Assembly (NCBI GenBank): GCA_041860225.1
Contig: CP151794.1
Location: 434,001 to 498,000, forward strand
Reading direction: 5' to 3'
Origin: Magnimaribacter mokuoloeensis
Lineage (GTDB): Bacteria; Pseudomonadota; Gammaproteobacteria; Magnimaribacterales; Magnimaribacteraceae
Length of the DNA stretch: 64,000 nt
A program made the position numbers and the translations under genes. Below the pieces are notes generated by a model. It was not told where the DNA came from, made no database searches, and saw only the letters and a program-made list of their open reading frames with translations. Below, piece after piece: positions 34,133 through 42,301 of this stretch. Numbering within the stretch: the stretch's first letter is position 1; each line of letters opens with the position of its first letter.

Positions 34133-34221
34133 TGGATAAGGAAGAAAGAATAAGGGCATGGCTTTGCACTATAGTTGTGCTTATAGTTTCTTTGCTTTGG
34201 TTATTATCTACTTTTTTGTAA
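34132..34221 (+). CDS. 29-residue single-pass membrane peptide (hypothetical)
   Basis: A tiny ORF encodes a charged N terminus (MDKEERIRAW) followed by a hydrophobic helix (LCTIVVLIVSLLWLLSTFL). It is joined to the GST gene by a one-base TAATG overlap, and its stop is followed immediately by the ATG of the GIY-YIG gene. That tight packing on both sides, with no spare bases, is the evidence that it is translated. No family recognised. It could be a small membrane regulatory peptide or a chance frame. Confidence 0.5.
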   Translation: MDKEERIRAWLCTIVVLIVSLLWLLSTFL

Positions 34222-34482
34222 ATGGACTGGAAGGTTTATATTGTTAAATGTTCTGATAATACTTTCTATACAGGTATCACTAACAATATTAAATCAAGAC
34301 TTGATACTCATAACGAAGGCAATGGTGCAAAGTACACAAAAAATAGACTACCTGTTTTTTTGGTATATCTAGAAAGTGTAGCCAACAGAAGTAATGCTCT
34401 AAAAAGAGAAATGGAAATAAAAAAATTAAATAGATCTCAAAAGATAGATCTAATTAATAGCACTAATCTCTCCACCACCTAA
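34222..34482 (+). CDS. GIY-YIG domain protein (UPF0213/YhbQ-like)
   Basis: An 86-residue single-domain GIY-YIG protein: WKVYIVKCSDNTFYTGITNN carries the two half-motifs (VYIVKC, YTGITN), then LDTHNEGNGAKYTKNRLPV and LKREMEIKKLNRSQKIDLI. Small YhbQ-type proteins are widespread and a few have been reported to have nuclease activity; the cellular role is unclear. Its last 33 bases overlap the convergent mnmA gene, so the two 3' ends share sequence on opposite strands. Confidence 0.9.
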   Translation: MDWKVYIVKCSDNTFYTGITNNIKSRLDTHNEGNGAKYTKNRLPVFLVYLESVANRSNALKREMEIKKLNRSQKIDLINSTNLSTT

Positions 34483-35517
34483 GCATTTATCATCTTGATA
34501 GATTACCACCGACTGACCAGGAGTTACCGATCTCTGAGGGGAAGCAAATTTAATATTTATTCTGTCATTAAGAATAGTAATTTCGCAGTCTTGATCCTTT
34601 TGTCTGTATCGAACTTTAGCAGTTCCTTTAAATTTTTTAGGTATAGAATCAACCAATAAAAATTGATTACTAGTTGTGAGTTCCTCAGAGAAAAGGAGAG
34701 GGTGGTTGTTGCCTTGCACACAAGTCAACTCATTAGTTTCTAAGTTCTTTTTAGCGACATACCAAGGTAAATCAGATGCTCCCTTGACTCCGCCAATACC
34801 CAAACCCTGTCTTTGACCCAAAGTATAAAAAACCAGACCTGAGTGAGTGCCTATGATGTCATTTTTTTCATTAATTATGTTTCCTTCTTCTCCTGCTAAG
34901 TAATTACTTATAAACTCAGGAAACGGCCTCTCCCCGATAAAACAAATTCCTGTACTATCCTTCTTTTCACTAGTAATTAAATTGTTATTTCTTGCTATCT
35001 CTCTAACTTCAGATTTTTCTAACTTTCCCAATGGAAATAGTGTTCGTTCTAAAACTTCTTTATCTATAGCATGCAGGAAATAGGATTGATCTTTTGAAGA
35101 GTCGACCCCCTTATAAAGACTTATATTATCTGTTTGGGCATAATGACCCGTAGCTATGTAGTCATAACCTTGAGACATTGCATATTTATAAAATTCTTTA
35201 AATTTAATTTCTTTGTTACATAAAATATCAGGATTTGGTGTTCTACCAGCTTCTAATTCCTTAAGAAAATATGAAAAAACATTATCTTTGTACTCTTTGG
35301 AGAAACTTACTTGCTCCAAGGGAATATTTAGCTGTTCAGAGATAAATACTGCATCCATAAAATCTTCTTTTGCGCTGCAATAAGGGGAGCCATCATCATC
35401 ATCCCAATTTTTCATGAATAAAGCATGGACTTCATATCCCTTTTCTTTAAGTAGTAGAGCAGAAACAGATGAATCTACTCCACCTGATAACCCTACTAAT
35501 ACCTTTTTCTTACTCAT
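34450..35517 (-). CDS. mnmA: tRNA-specific 2-thiouridylase MnmA
   Basis: MnmA adds sulfur to U34 of Glu, Gln and Lys tRNAs. The 355-residue protein has the PP-loop VGLSGGVDSSVSALLLKEKG (8-27), the catalytic cysteine in NPDILCNKEIKFKEF, the second cysteine in KKDSTGICFIGERPF, and LGQRQGLGIGG. Length is close to E. coli MnmA (368). It is divergent from icd across 70 bases and convergent with the GIY-YIG gene, overlapping it by 33 bases. Confidence 0.96.
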   Translation of the reverse strand: MSKKKVLVGLSGGVDSSVSALLLKEKGYEVHALFMKNWDDDDGSPYCSAKEDFMDAVFISEQLNIPLEQVSFSKEYKDNVFSYFLKELEAGRTPNPDILCNKEIKFKEFYKYAMSQGYDYIATGHYAQTDNISLYKGVDSSKDQSYFLHAIDKEVLERTLFPLGKLEKSEVREIARNNNLITSEKKDSTGICFIGERPFPEFISNYLAGEEGNIINEKNDIIGTHSGLVFYTLGQRQGLGIGGVKGASDLPWYVAKKNLETNELTCVQGNNHPLLFSEELTTSNQFLLVDSIPKKFKGTAKVRYRQKDQDCEITILNDRINIKFASPQRSVTPGQSVVIYQDDKCLGGGEISAIN

Positions 35518-35527
35518 TTTTGTTGAA

Positions 35528-35556
35528 TTAACCTTATTGATTAATTGATATATAAT
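35528..35556 (+). promoter_or_regulatory. Promoter of icd-clpS-clpA
   Basis: TTAACC (35528-35533), a 17-base spacer and a perfect TATAAT (35551-35556) lie 31 bases upstream of the icd ATG in the 70-base divergent gap with mnmA. The expected start is near 35563. Confidence 0.6.
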
Positions 35557-35587
35557 GCACCACCAAAATTAATTATACAAAGCAATC

Positions 35588-36847
35588 ATGGCATTTGAGC
35601 ACATTCAAGAACCAAAAAGTGGTTCAAAAATATCTATAGACTCTTCAGGGAAACTACTTGTTCCAGACAATCCAATAATTCCTTTCATAGAAGGAGATGG
35701 TATAGGTTCAGACATCACTCCTGCAATGATTAGAGTTGTAGATAGTGCAGTAGAGAAATCTTACGGCGGAAAAAAGAAAATTGAATGGATGGAAATCTAC
35801 TGCGGAGAGAAATCAACTGTTGTGTACGGTGAAGATAATTGGCTTCCTCCAGAAACTTTAAGGGCACTTGAAATTTATCTTGTAGGTATTAAAGGACCCC
35901 TGACTACACCTGTAGGTGGAGGTATCAGATCTTTGAATGTAGCTTTAAGACAAGAATTAGACCTCTATGTGTGCCAAAGACCAGTTAGATATTTTAATGG
36001 AGTGCCCAGCCCAGTTATCTCTCCTGAAAAAACCGATATGGTAATTTTTAGAGAAAACTCAGAAGATATTTACGCTGGAGTTGAATGGGAAGCGGGATCA
36101 GAGGGTGCCGAGAAGCTTATAAAGTTTCTTACTGAAGAAATGGGCGTAAATAAGATCCGTTTTACAGATGAATGTGGTATTGGAATTAAACCAATATCTA
36201 AACAAGGAACTGAAAGATTAGTAGATAAAGCAATCCAATATGCGATAGCAAATGATAGAGATTCTATAACCTTTGTTCATAAAGGTAATATTATGAAATT
36301 TACCGAGGGCTCATTTAAAGACTGGGGATATCAGTTTGCTGCATCAGAATACGGTGCAGTTGAACTAGATGGAGGTCCATGGCACACCTTAACAAATCCA
36401 GTTACAGGTAGAGAGATAGTTATTAAAGATGTTATTGCTGATGCATTTTTACAACAAATCTTAACTAGACCTGATGAATACAGCGTCATAGCTACTATGA
36501 ATCTTAATGGAGATTATATATCTGACGCTCTTGCTGCAGAGGTTGGCGGTATAGGTATTGCTCCAGGAGCTAATCTTGGAGATAAAATAGCTTTATTCGA
36601 AGCTACTCATGGAACTGCTCCAAAATATGCAGGTTTAGACAAGGTTAACCCTGGCTCTTTAATACTTTCTGCAGAAATGATGCTTAGATATATGGGTTGG
36701 ATGGAGGCGGCTGACATGATCATTGAAGGTCTCGCTAAGACGATAAGTCAGAAAACCGTGACCTACGATTTTGAAAGACTAATGAGTGGTGCAAGTTTAT
36801 TAAAATGTTCTGAATTTGGAGAGGCAATAATTTCAAATATGGATTAA
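35588..36847 (+). CDS. icd: NADP-dependent isocitrate dehydrogenase
   Basis: Icd oxidises isocitrate to 2-oxoglutarate in the TCA cycle and competes with isocitrate lyase (aceA, also in this window) for substrate. The 419-residue protein is the E. coli-like homodimeric type: GGIRSLNVALRQELDLYVC (with the regulatory serine region), VIFRENSEDIYAGVEW, FVHKGNIMKFTEGSFKDWG and the NADP-site LFEATHGTAPKYAGLDKVNP. It overlaps clpS by one base. The icd-clpS-clpA order resembles that in Pseudomonas, where cspD lies between icd and clpS. Confidence 0.97.
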   Translation: MAFEHIQEPKSGSKISIDSSGKLLVPDNPIIPFIEGDGIGSDITPAMIRVVDSAVEKSYGGKKKIEWMEIYCGEKSTVVYGEDNWLPPETLRALEIYLVGIKGPLTTPVGGGIRSLNVALRQELDLYVCQRPVRYFNGVPSPVISPEKTDMVIFRENSEDIYAGVEWEAGSEGAEKLIKFLTEEMGVNKIRFTDECGIGIKPISKQGTERLVDKAIQYAIANDRDSITFVHKGNIMKFTEGSFKDWGYQFAASEYGAVELDGGPWHTLTNPVTGREIVIKDVIADAFLQQILTRPDEYSVIATMNLNGDYISDALAAEVGGIGIAPGANLGDKIALFEATHGTAPKYAGLDKVNPGSLILSAEMMLRYMGWMEAADMIIEGLAKTISQKTVTYDFERLMSGASLLKCSEFGEAIISNMD

Positions 36848-37197
36848 TGCTTATAGACAATAAGAACAAAGACCAAGAAGACAATAATAGAGATACATCT
36901 TCCGTTGCGACTTTAGAAAAACCTAAAGTTAAAAAACCTCCTTTATACAGAGTTATCCTCCTTAATGATGACTATACTCCCATGGAGTTTGTCGTCTATG
37001 TTCTACAGATCTTTTTTGGTTTTGATGGTGACAAGGCCCAACAAATCATGTTAGCGGTCCACACACATGGAAAGGGAGTTTGTGGTATCTTTACAAGAGA
37101 GGTGGCTGAAACAAAAAGTGCACAGGTAAATAACTTTGCAAAAGAAAATGGTCACCCATTATTAAGTGATATTGAGGAAGTCGAAGAGGATGATTAA
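36847..37197 (+). CDS. clpS: ClpS adaptor for ClpA (N-end rule)
   Basis: ClpS binds N-degron substrates and presents them to ClpAP. The 116-residue protein has an acidic, disordered N terminus and the ClpS core: PPLYRVILLNDDYTPMEFVV (about 31-50), with the DDYTPMEFV substrate pocket, VHTHGKGVCGIFTREVAETK and ENGHPLLSDIEEVEED. It overlaps icd by one base and clpA by 8 bases, the usual clpS-clpA coupling. Confidence 0.97.
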   Translation: MLIDNKNKDQEDNNRDTSSVATLEKPKVKKPPLYRVILLNDDYTPMEFVVYVLQIFFGFDGDKAQQIMLAVHTHGKGVCGIFTREVAETKSAQVNNFAKENGHPLLSDIEEVEEDD

Positions 37198-39442
37198 TCA
37201 AGAACTAGAACAAAATTTAAATAGTGCCTTTAAGTTAGCTCAAGAACAAAAACATGAATTTGTTACTGTAGAACATCTTCTTCTGTCTTTGCTGGATAAT
37301 ACAGATGCTATAGATTTATTAAAATCGAATAAGGTAAATATAGAAACTCTAAAAGTAGATTTAGAGGAATTTATTGGATCCACAACTCCTAAAATATCAA
37401 GTGATTCTGAGATAGATATACAGCCAACTTTAGGTTTTCAAAGAGTTATACAGAGGGCTGTATTCCATGTTCAGTCATCAGGAAAAGCGGAAGTAAAAGG
37501 AAGTAATGTTTTAGTAGCGATATTCAGTGAAAAGGAATCTCAGAGCGTGTTTCTACTCGAGCAGCTCGGACTAACCAGACTAGATGCAGTCTCTTATTTG
37601 AGTCATGGTAAATCTGAAAATGCTGATTCAATGATTAATGAGAATGGAGATTCTAATGAACCCGACTCTAATAATGCTTTAGAGCAATATGCAACCAATC
37701 TAAATAAAGAAGCTTTAGAAGGGAGAATTGACCCGTTGATTGGTAGATCAACAGAGATAGAAAGAGTTGTCCAAATTTTAGCCCGACGAAGTAAAAATAA
37801 CCCATTATTGGTCGGAGAATCGGGTGTGGGCAAGACAGCTATTGCTGAAGGACTTGCTAAACTTATTACAGAAAATAAAGTGCCTGATTTAATCAAAGAT
37901 AGTGTGATTTATTCTCTTGATATGGGGGCCTTGTTGGCAGGCACTAAATATAGAGGTGATTTTGAAGAAAGATTAAAGGCTGTTTTAAGAGAACTTGAAG
38001 AAGACGAGTCTGCCATTTTATTCATTGACGAGATTCATACAATTATAGGAGCTGGTGCAACCTCTGGAGGTGTTATGGATGCTTCAAACCTTCTTAAACC
38101 AGCATTAGCTAAGAGGGGATTACAATTTGTTGGTTCAACTACCTACAAGGAATTTAGAGGTATATTTGAAAAAGATAGAGCTTTATCAAGAAGGTTTCAA
38201 AAAGTTGAAGTAATTGAACCTTCAATAGATGAAACTTTTAATATTTTGAAAGGTTTAAAAGAACGTTTTGAAGAGCATCATGATATCAAATATACAGAAA
38301 GTTCTTTGAAAGCTGCTGCGTCCTTATCTTCAAAACACATAAATGACAGATTTCTTCCCGACAAAGCAATTGATGTTGTTGATGAGGCAGGTGCAAGACA
38401 AAAATTAGTTCCTGCTTCAAAACGAAAGAAGACTATAAATGAATTAGATATAGAAAAAATTGTAGCTTCTATCGCCAGGATACCTGAAAAGACTGTTTCC
38501 TCATCTGATAAAAAATCTTTAGAAAAATTAGAGGAAAATCTAAAAAGAGTAATATTTGGGCAAGATGAAGCTGTCGAAAAATTATCTTCAGCAATAAAGC
38601 TTGCCAGAGCAGGTTTAAGAGTAGATGAGAAGCCAGTAGGCTCATTTTTATTTTCAGGACCAACTGGGGTTGGTAAAACTGAAGTAAGTAAACAGTTAGC
38701 TTTAATAATGGGAATTGAGTTTGTTAGGTTTGATATGTCTGAGTATATGGAAAGACATACTGTTTCGAGACTCATAGGTGCCCCTCCGGGTTACGTTGGT
38801 TATGATCAAGGAGGGCTGCTTACCGAATCAGTTAACAAGCATCCTCATTCCGTTATTTTGTTAGATGAGATAGAAAAAGCTCATCCAGAAGTTTTTAATA
38901 TACTTCTTCAGGTGATGGATCACGGTACCCTGACGGATAATAACGGTAGAAAAGCAGACTTTAGAAATACTGTTGTTATTATGACCACTAACACCGGAGC
39001 CCAAGATATGAGTAGGGCAAGTATGGGATTCCAATCTCAAGATCACTCGACTGATGCTACTGAAATGATAAAGAAAACCTTTTCTCCTGAATTTAGAAAC
39101 AGATTGGATAGTATTATTCAATTTAATCCTCTTCCTACCGAAGTCATTAAAACAGTTGTTGATAAATTCTTGGTAGAGCTACAGGTTCAATTAGATATTC
39201 AAAAGGTCCAGCTTGAAGTGTCAGATGAAGCAAGAGAATGGCTTCTTGAAAATGGTTACGACAAGAATATGGGAGCTAGACCAATGCAAAGGCTAATTCA
39301 AGATACAATTAAAACTGTTTTGGCTGAAGAAATATTGTTTGGTAAGTTGTCTAAAGCTGGAGGTACTGCCTTTGTTACTCTAGAAGAAGGTAAAATCAAA
39401 GTGAACTTGACCGAAAATTCCAAGAAAAAAGAAAAGGTATAG
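37190..39442 (+). CDS. clpA: ATP-dependent Clp protease ATP-binding subunit ClpA
   Basis: ClpA is the AAA+ unfoldase that feeds substrates to ClpP. The 750-residue protein has the N-domain (QELEQNLNSAFKLAQEQKHE, the ClpS docking site), AAA1 with GESGVGKTAIAEGLA and FIDEIHTIIGAG, and AAA2 with GPTGVGKTEVSKQLA, ILLDEIEKAHPEVFNILLQV and the ATPase sensor segment; the short middle region is ClpA-like, not ClpB-like. The ATG at 37190 was chosen over an in-frame ATG at 37166 because it matches the E. coli start (M-x-N-Q-E-L-E) and has GAAGAGG before it. clpP is not in the window. Confidence 0.97.
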   Translation: MINQELEQNLNSAFKLAQEQKHEFVTVEHLLLSLLDNTDAIDLLKSNKVNIETLKVDLEEFIGSTTPKISSDSEIDIQPTLGFQRVIQRAVFHVQSSGKAEVKGSNVLVAIFSEKESQSVFLLEQLGLTRLDAVSYLSHGKSENADSMINENGDSNEPDSNNALEQYATNLNKEALEGRIDPLIGRSTEIERVVQILARRSKNNPLLVGESGVGKTAIAEGLAKLITENKVPDLIKDSVIYSLDMGALLAGTKYRGDFEERLKAVLRELEEDESAILFIDEIHTIIGAGATSGGVMDASNLLKPALAKRGLQFVGSTTYKEFRGIFEKDRALSRRFQKVEVIEPSIDETFNILKGLKERFEEHHDIKYTESSLKAAASLSSKHINDRFLPDKAIDVVDEAGARQKLVPASKRKKTINELDIEKIVASIARIPEKTVSSSDKKSLEKLEENLKRVIFGQDEAVEKLSSAIKLARAGLRVDEKPVGSFLFSGPTGVGKTEVSKQLALIMGIEFVRFDMSEYMERHTVSRLIGAPPGYVGYDQGGLLTESVNKHPHSVILLDEIEKAHPEVFNILLQVMDHGTLTDNNGRKADFRNTVVIMTTNTGAQDMSRASMGFQSQDHSTDATEMIKKTFSPEFRNRLDSIIQFNPLPTEVIKTVVDKFLVELQVQLDIQKVQLEVSDEAREWLLENGYDKNMGARPMQRLIQDTIKTVLAEEILFGKLSKAGGTAFVTLEEGKIKVNLTENSKKKEKV

Positions 39443-39444
39443 CC

Positions 39445-40602
39445 TTGAAATTTTTTTTAACTTTTTTTATTACTTTCAGTTCTTACTTCTTCGGTGAGAA
39501 TGAACTTGATACTGCCGACGCTCCTAAAACAATTCTTTTCTGGAATACAGCCCAAAAACTTGAAGGATTCAAGAATTATAATGAAATTTTTCCCACGAGA
39601 TTAATACACAAGAGTCAGACTCCATATCCATTAACTTATAATTTAATGGACCTGTCTGCAGTCAAATATAAATACCAAGGTGAAGATTTTCTTATCAATG
39701 ATTTTATAGAGGAATTTAAGATTGCTGGATTAATTGTTGTAAGGGATGGAGTAATACTTTACGAAAACTATAATTTTGGCAATGATGCATCAACAAAATG
39801 GATTTCTTTCTCTGTAACAAAGTCAATCACTTCAATGCTTCTGGGAGCTGCAATTAAAGATGGTTTTATTGATTCCGTAGATAGCAAAGTAACAAAATAT
39901 TTGCCTCAATTAATAGATAGTAATTACAAAGATGTATCTATTGAGCAAGTATTGCACATGTCATCTGGCATTGATTGGAATGAAGATTATCAAGATCCAA
40001 AATCGGATGTAAGTATTGCTGGCGCTTTGAACTCTCTTACTTTATACGAATACTTAAACACTTTAGATACGGCTGTCTCGCCAGGAAGTAAATTCAACTA
40101 TAACACTGGTGAAACTAATCTAATTGGAGGAATAGTTAGATCCGCAATAGGAAATAATTTATCTAGCTACTTGGAGCAGAAAATCTGGAGTTCTTTCGGA
40201 ATGGAATTTGATGCTTACTGGGCTGTAGATTCTGAATTTGAACAAGAACTAGGAGGGTGTTGTCTGAATGCCACTCTTAGAGATTATGCAAGAATAGGTA
40301 TTTTTGCCATGACTAATGGTATGTTGACTGATGGCTCTAGGGTGCTTCCTAAAGACTGGATGATAGATTCAACAACACCATCACCAACTTATCCTTATTA
40401 TGGTTATCAATGGTGGTTAGATGGCCAAGGTTTTCAATCCTTTTCAGCAGACGGAATTTTTGGCCAATTTATTTGGGTAGACCCCGTCTCTAAAACAGTT
40501 ATTGCAATGCATGGTGCAAGAGACATGGCAGGTGTAAATTCTTATGTTGGTGGACACAGATTTAATTTTATAGCGTCCTTGCTAGAAGCTATCAATAAAT
40601 AG
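39445..40602 (+). CDS. Secreted beta-lactamase-fold serine hydrolase
   Basis: A 385-residue protein of the class C beta-lactamase/esterase family, probably periplasmic, with a hydrophobic N terminus (MKFFLTFFITFSSYFFG) from a TTG start two bases after clpA. Catalytic motifs: S-x-x-K in SFSVTKSITSMLLGAAI, Y-x-N-like FNYNTGETNLIGGIV, and HGARDM in place of the K-T-G box. Such proteins are commonly esterases or peptidases rather than resistance enzymes, and no claim about antibiotics is justified. In Pseudomonas clpA is followed by infA; here this gene intervenes. Confidence 0.85.
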   Translation: MKFFLTFFITFSSYFFGENELDTADAPKTILFWNTAQKLEGFKNYNEIFPTRLIHKSQTPYPLTYNLMDLSAVKYKYQGEDFLINDFIEEFKIAGLIVVRDGVILYENYNFGNDASTKWISFSVTKSITSMLLGAAIKDGFIDSVDSKVTKYLPQLIDSNYKDVSIEQVLHMSSGIDWNEDYQDPKSDVSIAGALNSLTLYEYLNTLDTAVSPGSKFNYNTGETNLIGGIVRSAIGNNLSSYLEQKIWSSFGMEFDAYWAVDSEFEQELGGCCLNATLRDYARIGIFAMTNGMLTDGSRVLPKDWMIDSTTPSPTYPYYGYQWWLDGQGFQSFSADGIFGQFIWVDPVSKTVIAMHGARDMAGVNSYVGGHRFNFIASLLEAINK

Positions 40603-40603
40603 A

Positions 40604-40822
40604 CTATCTTTCTCTAAAGATTATTCTGCCTTTAGATAGATCATAAGGTGTAATTTCAACCTTTACTTTATCTCCAGTTAAGATCCTTATGTAATGCTTT
40701 CTCATTTTTCCAGATATGTGAGCAGTGACAACATGATCATTATCTAGCTTAACTCTAAAGGTTGTATTGGGAAGAGTTTCAATTACCTCTCCATCCATTT
40801 CTATCAAATCTTGTTTTGCCAT
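40604..40822 (-). CDS. infA: Translation initiation factor IF-1
   Basis: IF-1 occupies the ribosomal A site during initiation. The 72-residue protein is nearly collinear with E. coli IF-1: MAKQDLIEMDGEVIETLPNT, HVVTAHISGKMRKHYIRILT and GDKVKVEITPYDLSKGRIIF. It is on the strand opposite clpA, whereas in Pseudomonas clpA and infA are close neighbours. No Shine-Dalgarno site is obvious upstream (an AT-rich TGTATTATAT precedes the ATG). Confidence 0.98.
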   Translation of the reverse strand: MAKQDLIEMDGEVIETLPNTTFRVKLDNDHVVTAHISGKMRKHYIRILTGDKVKVEITPYDLSKGRIIFRER

Positions 40823-40867
40823 ATATAATACATTTTCTAACAGATAGCCTAATTACTAAAGTAAAAC

Positions 40868-40978
40868 ATGAAAGAAAAAGAATTTAAATTTAAAACCTTA
40901 TTACTTTTCCTGGCATTAATTACTATATTCATTGCTATAGCTGCCTATGTTTTAGATAAATATATTCTAGTCTACTGA
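40868..40978 (+). CDS. 36-residue single-pass membrane peptide (hypothetical)
   Basis: A small ORF encodes a lysine-rich start (MKEKEFKFK) followed by one strong hydrophobic helix (about 10-28) and a short tail. It lies between divergent infA and the convergent CoA-transferase gene and overlaps the end of the latter by 12 bases. The topology looks like a real small membrane protein, but no ribosome site or homologue is recognised, so the call is tentative. Confidence 0.35.
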   Translation: MKEKEFKFKTLLLFLALITIFIAIAAYVLDKYILVY

Positions 40979-42175
40979 CTGGACAATATCATTATCTATT
41001 AGATTTTGGATCCTATCTTTATCGTAACCACCCCATTCTTTTAGAATTTCTTTTGTATGAGTTCCTAAATGTGGAGGAGGGGTATAAGAGACTTCATCCG
41101 TATAAGATAATTTAACTGGATTTCCAGGCATTTTTACCTTACCACCATCTGGATGCTCTACCTCTACAAGCATTTCTCTGTGTATGACTTGTTCGTCAGA
41201 CAAAGCTTGGCTAAAAGTATTTATGGGACCACATGGTACTTTTGCTTCATTTAATGCTTTTATCCAATAATCAGATGGTTTGGTTGAAAGTACCTTATTT
41301 AACTCAGATTCTATAAATTCTTGATTCTTTAATCTATCAACTGATTTACTAAATTTAGGATCCCTTAAGCTATCAATATTAATTACATCTAAAAGTGCTT
41401 CCCAAAATGCATCCGTTATAACCGCAATAACCACGAAACCGTTTTGTGTAGTAAAACTGTTGTAGGGAACATGTACAAAATGGGCATTGCCTATGGGTTC
41501 AGGGTCAATATTTGAGAGAGTTTGCATAGTTGCCATGTAAGTTAACAAAGAAATCTGAACATCTAATAGAGACATATCTATATGCTGACCTTTGTTGGTT
41601 TGCTCGCGAGAGAGAAGGGCGGCTAATATTCCTATTACACTATATAAACCTGATCCTAAATCTCCGATAGGTATACCGGCACGTGTAGGTGTATTGGCAT
41701 CTGGTCCAGTTATAGACATTGCACCGCTATATGCTTGTACTATTTGATCATAAGCTGGCCTTGCAGAGTGAGGTCCTGTCTCACCAAAGCCCGTAATAGA
41801 ACATGTAATAATTCTTGGATTTATTTTTTTTAATGAGTCAAAATCAACTTTCAGTTTCTTTACCACTCCAGCACTAAAATTATTTAAGACCACATCAGCA
41901 GACTTCACAAGATCATAAAAGACCTTTAAACCTTCTTCAGATTTAAGATCTAAAGAAACACTTTTTTTATTTCTATTCAGGGTAAGAAAATAAGCTCCAA
42001 ATTCTTTAAAAGAATAGTCTGGATCTGACTTCAGGAGACCCCGAGTCATTTCTCCGTGTACTAGTGGTTCTACTTTAACAACCTCAGCACCCAGATCAGC
42101 TATCACCATACCAGCATAAGGCCCTGCTAGCATATGTGTCAGATCGATAACTTTAATTCCATTTAATGGTTTCAT
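40967..42175 (-). CDS. CaiB/BaiF-family (class III) CoA-transferase
   Basis: Class III CoA-transferases move CoA between carboxylic acids. The 402-residue protein starts with the family segment LNGIKVIDLTHMLAGPYAGM and ADLGAEVVKVEP, has LNRNKKSVSLDLKSEEG, and carries the catalytic aspartate in GIPIGDLGSGLYSV (about D172). The C-terminal part has VPCGPINTFSQALSDEQVIH. The substrate is not predictable; formyl-CoA, succinyl-CoA or bile-acid type activities all occur in the family. It is a single-gene unit with a 126-base divergent gap before the methyltransferase. Confidence 0.93.
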   Translation of the reverse strand: MKPLNGIKVIDLTHMLAGPYAGMVIADLGAEVVKVEPLVHGEMTRGLLKSDPDYSFKEFGAYFLTLNRNKKSVSLDLKSEEGLKVFYDLVKSADVVLNNFSAGVVKKLKVDFDSLKKINPRIITCSITGFGETGPHSARPAYDQIVQAYSGAMSITGPDANTPTRAGIPIGDLGSGLYSVIGILAALLSREQTNKGQHIDMSLLDVQISLLTYMATMQTLSNIDPEPIGNAHFVHVPYNSFTTQNGFVVIAVITDAFWEALLDVINIDSLRDPKFSKSVDRLKNQEFIESELNKVLSTKPSDYWIKALNEAKVPCGPINTFSQALSDEQVIHREMLVEVEHPDGGKVKMPGNPVKLSYTDEVSYTPPPHLGTHTKEILKEWGGYDKDRIQNLIDNDIVQSVD

Positions 42176-42301
42176 AAGGTAATTGTACTACATACTATGG
42201 AAGCCTTATCTGCACCAATCTAAGCAAGTTACTGTTTTTACTTACAATACTTTGTAAATTACTTCTGTTATATTAATTTTTTATATAAACGGAGTGAATA
42301 T

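Noticed and set aside
38278..38775. A 165-codon frame antisense to clpA
   Set aside because: It lies wholly inside the conserved clpA gene and its serine- and phenylalanine-rich product is typical of a shadow frame.
39445..40602. The serine hydrolase as an antibiotic-resistance beta-lactamase
   Set aside because: The K-T-G box is replaced by H-G-A and the protein sits in a housekeeping context; the fold is shared by many esterases and peptidases.
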